NCBI GenBank assembly: GCA_029891385.1
Contig: CM057231.1
Location: forward strand, 62,727,103-62,791,102
DNA from: Erythroxylum novogranatense
Lineage: Eukaryota > Streptophyta > Magnoliopsida > Malpighiales > Erythroxylaceae
Length of the DNA stretch: 64,000 bases
Direction: 5' to 3'
Shown: positions 12,701-21,876 of the stretch, one piece after another
Layout of the letters: each line of letters begins with the position of its first letter
Numbering within the stretch: the first letter of the stretch is position 1
The notes under the pieces: model-generated
Database searches by the model: none
Seen by the model: only the letters and a program-made list of their open reading frames with translations
Told to the model about the DNA's origin: nothing
Translations under genes and position numbers: made by a program

Positions 12701-15700
12701 GAAGCCTCGGCAGCAGTGATCCAATTAAAGGAAGCTATGCAGAAAGTTCTCGTACTGTCACTTCCAGATTTTAGCAAAGAATTTATTCTGGAAACGGACG
12801 CGTCAGGATGCGGGTTAGGGGCGGTACTGATGCAAAACGGACGACCTATCGCTTTTCTTAGTCACGCTTTGAATGGCAGAGCTCGGCTAAAGTCAGTATA
12901 CGAAAGGGAGCTCATGGCAATTGTCTTTGCGGTTCAAAAATGGCGACATTCCCTTTTAGGGAGGCATTTTGTGGTAAGAACAGATCAAAGGAGCTTGAAG
13001 TTCTTATTGGAACAACGGTTAGTAGCTCCGGACTGTCAGCGTTGGATGGCTAAATTGATGGGATTTGATTTTGACATTTTGTACAAACCGGGTAGAGAAA
13101 ATGTTGCTGCTGATGCGTTATCGCGAATCCCTTTTCATGTGGAACTTCATCATGTTACTATGGCTACCGTAGTGGATTGGAAGGAGGTGGCGAAACTTGT
13201 TAGTTCTGATGCACATCTGGCTGAAATTATGCAGAAGTTGAGTAGGGACCCAGCGGCCAAACCGGGTTGGACAGTACGCAATGGCCTGGTCTATTATTTG
13301 GGAAGAGTGGTGATTCCTAATGATTCAACCTTGAGGCAACGACTATTGAATGAATTTCATTGCACTCCGATTGGGGGTCATGGGGGTTTTCTCAAAACAT
13401 ATAAACTACTCATCAGGGAGTTGTTTTGGGAAGGCATGAAAACCGATGTCAAAAATTTTGTGGCTAGCTGTCCCATTTGCCAGCAAATGAAGTACGAAAC
13501 TCTTTCCCCAGCAGGTTTGTTACATCCTCTACCCATTCCTCATGCTATTTGGGAAGACCTTAGTATGGATTTTATTGAGGGTTTGCCTAAATCTCGCGGT
13601 TATGATACGGTGTTAGTGGTTGTGGACCGTTTAAGCAAATACTGTCACTTCATCGCTCTCAAACATCCCTTCACGGCTAAGAAGGTGGCTGAAGAGTTCA
13701 TCAGTGGGGTGGTTCGTTTGCATGGTTTCCCACGATCCATAGTGTCTGACCGCGACAAAATATTTATGAGTCATTTTTGGACTGAGCTCTTTAGGTTGCA
13801 GCGCACTCAATTGAATCGTAGCACCGCCTATCATCCTCAAAGTGATGGGCAAAGCGAAGTTGTTAATCGGAGCTTGGAAACTTATCTTCGTTGCTTTGTG
13901 CAATCTAAACCGCAGGAGTGGGTATCATGGCTGCCTTGGGCCGAGTATTGGTTTAATACTTCATATCACTCTACGACACATACCACACCTTTTAAGATTG
14001 TTTATGGGAGGGATCCTCCACCTCTCTTGCGGTATGAAGCTTTCGGGTCCACTGCCAACTTTGACTTGGAGAAATCTTTCTACAGAGGGACGCAGATCTT
14101 GGTCGAGTTGAAGGATCAATTGTGCTTTGCCCGTAACTATATGAAGCGTAAAGTTGGCGGACATCGTAGGGGATCAATTTCGGTGGGGACATGGTGTTTT
14201 GAAAGCGCAACCTATCGGATCGTTCGTTAGCTCGGAAGGTTAATGAAAAATTATCCCCACGTTTCTTCGGTCCTTTTAAAGTATTACAGCGTGTTGGTCC
14301 GGTGGCCTATAAGTTGGAATTGCCTCCAACAGCTGCTATCCACCCCGTCTTCCATGTGTCGCAACTGAAACGCGTTGTCGGCAATTTGGATGCAGTGCAA
14401 CCATTACCCCCCTCTTTGACTGAAGGCTTGGAATGGTTGGTGGAACCAGCTACTGTGAAGGGGGTGCGTCAGGGAACTCAAGGCATGGAGGTGCTGATCT
14501 TATGGAAAAATTTGCCTGACTTTGAAGCAACACAGGAGTTAGCTAGCGAGATTCATGACGAGCTTCCACCTTCCACCTTGAGGACAAGGTGAATTTAAAA
14601 GGGGAGTATTGATAAGCTATTGGTCTATAGGAGAAGGAGAGGCAAAATGGGTGACCCAGGCGATGTGGACTGTCATTTTGGCTCTTTAGTAGTACCTGAT
14701 GTCGGTGTGCGTTTTGCGTTTGTTGCAATTGTTAGGGGTGCGTTTGTTGCGATCGTTATGATGAGTTGCTTTTGCATAGGCATAAGGTGTAAGGCTCGCC
14801 ATGTCATCTTTGTGAGAGGAGTCCATTACTTTAAGTCATATATATATATATATATATATACACTCGAGGGAAGAAAAGGCGGATAGACACTTCTTATTTT
14901 GGGGTCTCTGAGAGAACAATAGAGGTTCACTCCTCATAAGCTATTTGTTGGGTTGTATCGGTGACATTTGCACTATTAATCAACTTCTATAGATCTATCA
15001 TTTTCTTCTCCATTGCTTCTCTATTTACTGTATTTGGTTGAATCTATCGAGAGTCATATCAGTTACTTAGTTTAAAACCATTGCCATCAATCCGAACGTT
15101 TGTTGAGGTTCATAAGGATGAGAGTAAGAAAAAGGTCATGCTTACCTCACACACTTCTGAACAAACCTCTCAAGGCTCAGCTTTAGTGACAAACTCTCGA
15201 AAGGATTCTACTTACCAAACCCGAGAACAAGAAACCAAGAAAAAGCAATGGTGTGACCACTATGATAAGCCCTACCACACCTGTGACACCTACTGGAAAT
15301 TACATAGGAAACCACCAAATTGGAAACCTAAAAGCCAAAGAGTTTAGCAAAAATGTGGAGCAGCACATGTAGTAGAATCCAATATTAGCAAATCCACAGG
15401 GTTAAACCTATCCCCCCAGCAGATTGAACTACTTCAGCAACTCTTAAATTAGACAAAAATCACAACTGAGAAAGACTCACATGACCAACAAACCTCTAAA
15501 CACTAGCACATAAAGGTAAACTGTGTCAATCATTATTATCAAAGTCCCTAAGTCACAATCTCTGGATTGTGGACACAGGTGTATCAGACCACATGATTGG
15601 GTCTTTGAATGTCTTTAAAAAATATGAGTCATATAACCAAAAAGTTAATGTCTGGGTTGCGGATGGAAAAGGGTCACCAGTTATTGATCAAGGGAGAGTT

Positions 15701-18700
15701 TGTTTGCCAAAACTGGCATTAAATACTATTCTCTATGTACCTCAGTTAACTTATAATCTATTATATGTCAGTCAATTAGCGAAAGATATAGACTGTATTG
15801 AGACATTCTTTCCATCTCATTGTGAATTTTAGGACCAGTGTTCGGAAAAGATGGTTGGCAGTGCTGAGGAGAAAGATGGACTTTACTACTTCTTAGGAAA
15901 GAGTACTCCTATTGAATCCAAATCACCACATAGGATTTCTATTTCAATTATGTCAAATTCTGTTGTGATGTTATGGCATCAACGCCTTGGTCATCCCAAT
16001 TTCCCATATTTGAAAATCTTATATCCAAACCTTTTCATCAATAAAGATCAGATTTCTTTATATTGTGAGCAATGTGTCCTTACAAAACAAAGCAAAAATA
16101 TTTATCCCATACACTCATACATACCCTCAAAACCTTTCCAATTAATTCATAGTAATATCTGGGGTCCCGCTAAAGTTACAAGTCTAACCGGTACTCGTTG
16201 GTTTATCAGTTTCATTGATGATCATAAAAGGGTCTGTTGGGTATATCTAATGAAAGACAAATCTGAAGCCTATTATATCTTTAAACAGTTCCACAAACTC
16301 ATTTAAAATGTATTCCAGACCTTTATTAGTAGTATGGACAGACAATGGGAGAGAATATTTTCAACTTATTTTATTCAATACCTCAGTGAAAATGGGATCA
16401 TTCACCAAAGTTCTTGTGCTTATACCCCACAACAAAATGGGATAGTGGCGCGAAAGAATCGTCATCTTTTAGAGGTAATCCAATCTATGATGTTCACCAA
16501 CTTTGTTCCAAATTCCTATTGGGGAGAAGTCATCCTAACTGCCTCATACTTGATAAATCGTCTTCCTTCAAAAACTCTTCAATTTTGAACCCCGTTAGGT
16601 GTTCTTTTAGAATAATTTCCTAACATTAAGTTCTTTAATTCTCTTCCTCCTAAAGTCTTAGGATGTACTGTTTTCGTACACAACAATCAACCTAATAGAA
16701 GCAAACTGTTGGGTACTCTCCCACTCAAAAGGGTTATAAGTGTTTCTCACCTTCTACAAACAAATTCTTGGTTTCATATGACGTCACTTTTTTCGAAAAA
16801 CAACCATACTTTACCAATACCTCACTTCAGGGGGAGACTCCTATGAAGAGATTTATTGGGACCAGGCATATCACTTCTTATCTCACAAACCTTCCCACAA
16901 AACACGCAAACACCTCAAACACTTACCATTGAACCTGAAATTGTACAATCCAATTCAGTGGAGAACCAATTCCCGAAAAACCAACCTTAGTGTATTCTCA
17001 AAGGCCTAAAGCTCCTCAACAAGGCCAATCACTGGACCAGAAACTGGCTCCTAGAGAGACTATGGTAAGTGACTTAGATGTGCCAATGGCAATACAAAAG
17101 GGGGTAAGATCATGTACTAAATATTCTATTTCAAATTATTTGACTTACTCAAAGTTATCTTCAAAGTTTAAAGCTTTCACTACTAAGCTTGACAATGTAA
17201 GAATTCCAAGAAATGTACATGATGCATTCCAAGAACCTAAGTAGAAGGAAGATGTACTTGAAGAAATGAAAGCTTTACTTGATAATAAAACATGGGAGAT
17301 TCTGGATCTACCTGAAGGAAAAAAGGTGGTTGTTAGCAAGTTCGTGCTCACTATGAAGTATAGGGCAGATGGAGAGATTGAAAGATATAAGGTTAGATTA
17401 GCAGCTCAAGGCTTTACACAAACCTATGGAATAGATTATGAGGAGACAATTGCTCCAGTTGCGAAGTTGAACACAATTAGAGTCCTTCTATCATTGGCTA
17501 CAAATTTAGATTGGGAACTCCATCAGCTCGACATTAAAAATTCCTTCCTAAATGGTACATTAGATGAGGAAATATATATGAGGATACCACCAGGTTTTGA
17601 AACTGACGAAGGAAGGGGAAGAGTTTGCAAACTAAAAAAATCCTTATACGACCTCAAACAGACTCCAAGAGCATGGCTTAAGAGGTTCAGTGACACTCTT
17701 TGCAGGTTTGGATACAAACGGGGACAAGCTGATCACACAATGTTTGTGAAGTGAGAAAAAATGAGAAGAAATCCATCTTGATTGTTTATGTGGACGATAT
17801 TATAATCACAAGTGATGACACTAGTGAGATCAATGATCTTAAACAAAAATTGAGGCTAGAATTTAGGGTAAAAGACCTCAGAGCATTAAGAAACTTTCTT
17901 GGAATGGAGATTGCTAGAAGTAAGGAAGGTATTTTCATATCTCAACAAAAATGCATTCTTGATTTATTGGAGGAAACAGGAAAGATGGGTTGCAAACCTA
18001 TAGGAACTCCATTGGAGAGAAATTGGAAATTCAAGAAAAATGAAGAAGATCCTCATGTTGGCAAAGGATGATACCAAAGGTTAGAAGGAAAATTTATCTA
18101 TTTGTCACTAACCAGCCCAGATATTGCTTATTCTATGAGTATTGTTAGCCAATTTATGCACTCTCTAACTCAAAGACATTTAGGGGCAGTCAACCATATT
18201 CTGAGATATCTCAAAGGCTATCTAGGTCGAGGATTAATATTTCAGAAAAATGAAAAAAGAAGCATAGAAGGTTTCACAGATGCAGATTTGGTTGCTTGTA
18301 TTGAAGCAGTAGGTCAACATCTGGTTATTGTACTAAACTATGGGGGAATCTTGTCACATGGAGAAGCAAGAAGCAGTCCATAGTAGTGAGAAGCAGTGCA
18401 AAGCAGAGTTTAGGGCAATTGCATAAGGAATTTGTGAAGTTATTTGGTTAGAGAGGTTGATGCAAGACCTAAAAATCACCACTTCCTCTCCCACCAAAGT
18501 CTTCAATGATAGTAAATCAACCATTAGTATAGTGAAGAATCCAGTTCAACATGATCGAACAAAACATGTTAGAATTGACAGGAGCTTTATCAAATGTGAA
18601 ATAGAAGATGGGGGCATTGATCTATGCTATGTCCCTACTGAAGCACAAGAAGTCGATATCTTCACAAAGATCATGCCTATGCCTAGATTCAAGACAATTC

Positions 18701-19936
18701 TAAGCAAGTTGGGAAAGATAAATATCTATTCCTCAACTTGAGGGGGAGTGTTGGATAATTATTTTAGGTAAGTTTAGTTAGCTTAGGGGATTATCTTCTA
18801 GTACATAAGATAAGACATACTATAGATTGGATAAGTTAGTATATACGAAATATCTAGTAGTTTAGTAGTATTAGAATAGGTTATACTCGTGTATAAATTA
18901 CATATAATCAGAAAAATAAAGTGTTTTTTTTCTTCTAATATTTTCTATACCCTCTTGTTTCACACATTCACAGCCTCATATGTATAAATTTAGCAAAAGT
19001 GGTACAATAATTGGTAGGGTGTGCTGTTACCTGATCAGCAACTACTTCAACAAGCTCTAACTCATGAACATGCCACTGTCTAGCACTATCTGACGGAAGC
19101 ATCAATACCATCAAGGCATATCGCTTGGTAGAAAGTTCAGGCCAATCATTAATTTGAAAATTAGAAAGATGAAGAAGAGGGACGCGAACAGCGACCACCT
19201 CTCCAGGCATATATTTTCCAGTAAGAGGTCGTAGTCTAGCAACTGGACAATTAGGTGATATTTTCACAGCACGATTACTACTAAATACTTGGTTAATGAT
19301 AGGATGCTGGATAGGAACAGTATATCCAACGGGATTCTGCTGATGCAAGGTGTAGGACAGTTGAAGCTCTAAGCCAGTTCGTGTTGGCATCCACAATGCA
19401 CATTCTTCCAATGCTAATGTCCTACCGAGTTCAACAAGAGTGGTCCTGAGTATAGTGTGCCGATCAAGTGTGCTTCTTATTTCATGGGTCAACATCCTAA
19501 CATGTCGACCAGTTTCTTCCTGTGTTCGAATAAGGCCCATCTCTCTATCTAGCTCTGCAGCCTTGTTTTTCAGAAACAATTCTCGAGTCTTAACACTTAA
19601 AAGGTCAGGAATTATGTGTACAAGCATAAGGGCAGTTGCACAGGAAACTGCAGCAGTCATGACTTTTGCTGTGGTCATCACTATAGCCACCGTTCTCGAG
19701 TGCATAGTAAAAGTCCATAGGTTTATAAGATGTGTTGTCCCACAGAGAACGATAAAAGCACCAAACTGGACAAGCACCCATCTATATGGAAATACTGCAG
19801 ATTTCTTGACAAAGTAAATGAGCTCTAGCGGGATGGAAAAGTAGGCAAGAGCAATGAAGAAATCTGAAATGTATTGATACTTCATTAAAAGTTCATCAGC
19901 TGGCCATTGCGGCTCAATGCAGTTGCAAGACTCCAT
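6554..19936 (-). CDS. ETR1: ETR1-type ethylene receptor, 3' receiver exon not seen
   Basis: Ethylene receptor of the ER membrane, a two-component-type hybrid histidine kinase that negatively regulates ethylene responses through CTR1. Coding exons on the minus strand: 19936-19031, 7874-7506, 7392-7126, 7036-6912, 6751-6554. All have GT-AG borders and join in frame to 621 residues plus two bases. The order is: three transmembrane helices with Cys4/Cys6 for disulfide dimerisation and Cys65/His69 for the copper cofactor; GAF domain (about 158-307); histidine kinase with His353 in [11 protein letters not shown]1, F and G2 boxes; then the start of the receiver ([10 protein letters not shown]). Full-length ETR1 proteins have about 740 residues, so roughly 117 receiver residues including the phospho-acceptor Asp are missing. 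It is not ERS1, because the linker and receiver start are present. Intron 1 is 11.2 kb because of nested retrotransposons in antisense orientation. Residues at all signature positions are intact, so the gene looks functional unless the last exon is truly lost. Confidence 0.95.
6912..7036 (-). CDS. ETR1: ETR1 coding exon 4: G1, F and G2 boxes
   Basis: 125 bp encoding residues 515-555 plus two bases. It carries the G1 box KDSGSGI, the F box [10 protein letters not shown] and the G2 box [10 protein letters not shown], the nucleotide-binding loops of the kinase. Borders are ATTACAG|GTAAAA and AAGAG|GTAGTT. The exon leaves a split arginine codon completed by exon 5. Confidence 0.95.
7126..7392 (-). 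CDS. ETR1: ETR1 coding exon 3: kinase N box
   Basis: 89 codons (residues 426-514) from [10 protein letters not shown] to NNFYLQVQ. It carries the N box region [20 protein letters not shown] of the HATPase domain, which helps coordinate Mg-ATP. Borders are GTGGCAG|GTTC and GTACAG|GTCAGT. The exon is a whole number of codons with no internal stop. Confidence 0.97.
7506..7874 (-). CDS. ETR1: ETR1 coding exon 2: dimerisation and H box
   Basis: 123 codons (residues 303-425) from [10 protein letters not shown] to FNLHAVFKE. It contains the coiled dimerisation helix ([13 protein letters not shown]) and the HisKA phospho-acceptor motif [12 protein letters not shown] with His353. Borders are TTTTAATCAG|GTGG and AAAGAG|GTAAAG. 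It lies more than 11 kb from exon 1. Confidence 0.97.
8615..8850 (+). repeat. 5' LTR of the intron 1 copia element
   Basis: Starts TGTTGGACAATTATTTTAG and ends CTCTTGTTTTA, where the expected terminal CA has become TA. It aligns along its length with 18749-18962 but keeps about 22 extra bases around 8668-8692, within a locally repeated AGATAAG-rich stretch. Confidence 0.93.
8901..9528 (+). pseudogene. Copia gag, N-terminal part, broken by gypsy insertion
   Basis: The gag reading frame starts at the ATG at 8901 ([14 protein letters not shown]) and hits stops by 9086. A later block (9396-9528) in another frame reads [17 protein letters not shown], typical of copia gag. At 9528 the coding sequence is interrupted by the gypsy LTR and resumes at 15067 after the GTTAC duplication. 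Confidence 0.8.
9529..9983 (+). repeat. 5' LTR of the nested gypsy element
   Basis: 455 bp, starting TAATAAGCTATTGGTC (the terminal TG has become TA) and ending GAGAGTCATATCA. It contains a (TA)n run near 9764-9780 and matches 14610-15061 closely, with small indels. Confidence 0.95.
10016..11808 (+). pseudogene. Gypsy gag and aspartic protease, frameshifted
   Basis: Gag opens at 10016 and runs about 290 residues with the retrotransposon gag core ([19 protein letters not shown] and RFLGPAYG, residues about 165-205). The frame is then lost near 10900 and ends at 11050. Gag continues in another frame across 10920-11160, with a zinc knuckle [14 protein letters not shown] (11110-11151), followed by the protease with the active-site motif DCGATHNF (11347-11370), ending at 11808. 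A further shift near 11800 separates it from reverse transcriptase. The ends of the blocks are diagnostic of single-base indels rather than programmed frameshifting, as they lie inside domains. Confidence 0.93.
11802..14612 (+). pseudogene. Gypsy reverse transcriptase, RNase H, integrase and chromodomain-like tail
   Basis: Reverse transcriptase occupies 11802-12560, with [12 protein letters not shown] and the catalytic FFDDILIY at about 12355. A one-base loss near 12555 moves RNase H and integrase to the next frame (12566-14230): RNase H shows [10 protein letters not shown] (12792) and AADALSR (13112); integrase shows the H-H-C-C zinc region (13360-13470, CPICQQMK) and the core with [19 protein letters not shown] and [12 protein letters not shown] third shift near 14170 precedes the GPV/Y-F-type block ([12 protein letters not shown], 14290-14322) and the chromodomain-like [16 protein letters not shown] (14491-14538). 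A fourth shift, about ten codons before the end, moves the natural stop to 14610. Several breaks make it inactive. Confidence 0.93.
14610..15061 (+). repeat. 3' LTR of the nested gypsy element
   Basis: 452 bp, starting TGATAAGCTATTGGTC right after the purine tract and ending GAGAGTCATATCA, followed by the GTTAC duplication. The first three bases, TGA, also form an in-frame stop for the ancestral polyprotein frame. Confidence 0.95.
15067..18741 (+). pseudogene. Copia gag C-terminus and pol, decayed
   Basis: After the gypsy insertion the copia continues with a degenerate zinc knuckle ending TYWKLH (about 15250-15310), protease motif VDTGVSDHM (15565-15600), GAG-pre-integrase WHQRLGHPN (15970-16000), integrase core (16130-16590, with [11 protein letters not shown] and [13 protein letters not shown]), reverse transcriptase (17266-18070, with [11 protein letters not shown] and the catalytic YVDDI at about 17788) and RNase H (18240-18735, with FTDADL and [10 protein letters not shown]). 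The regions fall in at least eight separate frames, with frameshifts near 15840, 16310, 16590, 17755, 18072 and 18385. It cannot encode a working polyprotein. Confidence 0.92.
18749..18962 (+). repeat. 3' LTR of the intron 1 copia element
   Basis: Starts TGTTGGATAATTATTTTAG directly after the polypurine tract and ends CTCTTGTTTCA. It is followed at once by the CACAT target duplication and then by ETR1 intron sequence. Confidence 0.93.
19031..19936 (-). CDS. ETR1: ETR1 coding exon 1: ethylene-binding and GAF domains
   Basis: 302 codons from [10 protein letters not shown] to VEVVADQ. The start is the ATG at 19936; the nine upstream in-frame codons contain no ATG. Three hydrophobic helices lie at about residues 23-43, 53-75 and 88-113. 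Residues Asp25, Pro36, Cys65 and His69, needed for ethylene and copper binding in the family, are present. The GAF segment follows and mediates receptor interactions. The exon ends CAG|GTAACA, the conserved position of the first coding intron in ETR1 genes. Confidence 0.97.
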
Positions 19937-20389
19937 TTTGACGAAAATCAACCTAAATTCCACTTGACACTGCTATGTTCTTCACATGGCTGTAACAGAA
20001 ACAGAAACAGAAACAGAAAAAGAACCGTACGAAGCATCATAGACCTGAGGAGTAAATGAATATGTACAAACTACTATAAAATTTAGCAGAGTTCTAACAA
20101 GCACATACCCACAACAGGAAGTGAACTAGAAGTACCACAAACTAAAGGAAACCCTAAGTTGACATCAAGCCAGAAGACATTCATCAGATAAATGAAGGGA
20201 TCTGAGAAATTAACTCTGTACTGTTTCTTCAATAATTCAACAACTCCAATGGATTTCCCTCAAAGTAAAATAAATAAAAATATAAAAAATGCTCAGGACA
20301 TTGACGAAGCGAGAAGAGCAAACCAAAAGAAGGAAGTTAGCTGGGGTTTGTTGGTATGAATATGTGCGAGGGACAATAATAGAGAGGAG
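19937..20389 (-). other. ETR1 leader and proximal upstream region
   Basis: Minus-strand sequence upstream of the ETR1 start codon. It contains a short (GAAACA)n tract at about 19990-20015 and no open frame that continues into the receptor. ETR1 genes usually have a leader intron; I see possible acceptors but cannot fix the intron from sequence alone. The region ends at an eight-base duplication that marks an inserted element. Confidence 0.5.
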
Positions 20390-20397
20390 TTGCGGGT

Positions 20398-21868
20398 ACG
20401 GCTGAAAAAAAAAAAACCCGCGAATCTATAAATCTGACCTGAATTGCATGAATTGAACTTATAAATAAGATTAATAGAACCTAAATTCAGATTCGGTTCG
20501 AATCGAATCTGAAAAATCAGGTTCATAATTTAGGGTCAGATTTTTAACTTGCGATTCTAGGTTTAAATGTAAATCTGAAACATCCAAAAAATTTATCATA
20601 TATTTAGATATAATTTAAGAGGATAATAATAATAATAATAAATTCACTAGTATTTACTATATTAATTCTTGAGTAAAAAAGAAGAAAAGGAAAAAACTAC
20701 TTTAATTCTATGTTATTAAACATTAATCTTAAACATTGCTATTATAAGTAACAACTAGTGCATAACACTCAATACTTCTATCTCAAATAGTAATTAATAT
20801 GTGTCAAAGTTATTGATCAAGTATTAAACTATTAATAGAAAAATTCATTGAGTAAAATAATATAATCATTTAGAGATTAATTAAAGAAATTAATAAATGT
20901 AAAACACATTTATTAAGAAATATATAATATAGTTGTTAATAAATAATAAGCATATAATAATATTGTCTTTACAAATACAAACATAACTTTATTTATCTAA
21001 GCACTTCGATTGGAAAATAATATAGAGCTCTATTGAAAGTTTATTAAGAAACGAGACATTATCATAAAATTCTTACGTAAGGTTTTGTATTCAATTTTGT
21101 TAATATAATGAATAGTAATCATTTTAATATTTAAATTCAGAATAGCAATGTAGTTTGTTCTTATATGAATCATTGATATGACAATGTAGTTTGTTCTTAT
21201 ATGAATAATTGATAAAATTGCTAAGATCACTTGTTAATTCAATTCTTCTAAAAAAAAGGTCATTCAATCCAACGGTCTTAATACAAACCTAGTAAATTTA
21301 TGGCTAAGATCGCTTAAATCATAATTAATCTTTTATCAAATATCAGTCATTGAAGTTGAAAAGTTTTTTCCTTGATGAAAACAAAGAAAAATTAAAGGTC
21401 ATTCTATTCGTTCGAAAAAGAAAAAAAATTCATTCAATCTTTCATCCTACAATAACTTCTCAACCTCTCATATCTCAAACTACCATCCTACCATCATATT
21501 CGAAGAATAATTGTTGAATAATTTATCATTTTTTTTCTAGTATGGATCTTTTATAAGACATTGTTTGATTTATTTTTACTTTGTTTGGGTTTAACATATT
21601 GGATTAATCTTTGATGGATTTTATATGCATACTTTTATTAATAATTTGTATTTGTTTTCATTAATTATTTTATAATTTTTGTCATATATATTGATATAAA
21701 TAGGTTCGGTTATCGCGAGAACCTAACGCGAAAATAAGTTAACCAATCCTATAGGTTCTTTAGATTTAGGTTCGAGTTCGAGTTCATGAAATTGTTTAAC
21801 CCGACATTTGTGTTCGAGTTCGAGTTATTTATGAATGAATTGAGTTACCCTATCATGAACACCCCTAA
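20398..21868. mobile_element. Non-autonomous hAT-like element upstream of ETR1
   Basis: A 1.47 kb AT-rich segment flanked by a perfect eight-base direct repeat TTGCGGGT (20390-20397 and 21869-21876), the duplication length typical of hAT elements. The right end reads CACCCCTAA, the left end ACGGCTG, an imperfect inverted match. Subterminal sequences also pair: AGATTCGGTTCGAATC on the left and AGGTTCGGTTATCG and TTCGAGTTCGAGTTC on the right. No transposase coding is visible. It begins about 460 bp upstream of the receptor start codon, so it splits the promoter or leader. Confidence 0.65.
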
Positions 21869-21876
21869 TTGCGGGT

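Larger units (their letters stand above)
9529..15061 (+). mobile_element. Ty3/gypsy chromovirus-like element nested in the copia
   Basis: Complete element with 5' LTR 9529-9983, PBS TGGTATCAAAGC (9987-9998), gag-pol, a purine tract AAAAGGGGAGTA (14597-14608) and 3' LTR 14610-15061. The five-base target duplication GTTAC lies at 9524-9528 and 15062-15066. The domain order protease, reverse transcriptase, RNase H, integrase, chromodomain-like tail places it among Ty3/gypsy chromoviruses. It is the younger of the two nested elements: its domains are still continuous over long frames, broken by only about five frameshifts. Confidence 0.96.
8615..18962 (+). mobile_element. Ty1/copia retrotransposon inserted in ETR1 intron 1
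   Basis: Complete but inactive copia element: 5' LTR 8615-8850, PBS TGGTTTCAGAGC (8851-8862), gag-pol remains, a polypurine tract (AGGGGGAG, 18741-18748) and 3' LTR 18749-18962. A perfect five-base target duplication CACAT flanks it (8610-8614 and 18963-18967). A gypsy element occupies 9529-15061, so the copia itself is about 4.8 kb. The two LTRs differ by substitutions and a length difference (236 versus 214 bp), and the coding region has many stops, so the insertion is not recent. Confidence 0.95.
7875..19030 (-). other. ETR1 intron 1, host sequence 7875-8614 and 18963-19030
   Basis: Removing the 8615-18962 insertion and one copy of the duplicated CACAT leaves a plain intron of roughly 800 bp between exons 1 and 2, with a GTAACA donor and a TTTTAATCAG acceptor. 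The host part 7875-8614 is AT-rich with no recognisable gene. The inserted elements lie in the orientation opposite to the receptor, so their own termination signals would not be read in the sense direction. Confidence 0.9.

Noticed and set aside
19440..19817. 125-codon plus-strand frame
   Set aside because: Antisense shadow of ETR1 exon 1, whose minus-strand frame encodes an unmistakable receptor domain.
19937..19963. A longer ETR1 N-terminus starting at 19963
   Set aside because: The codon at 19963 is GTG; MESCNC at 19936 is the first ATG and the start typical of the family.
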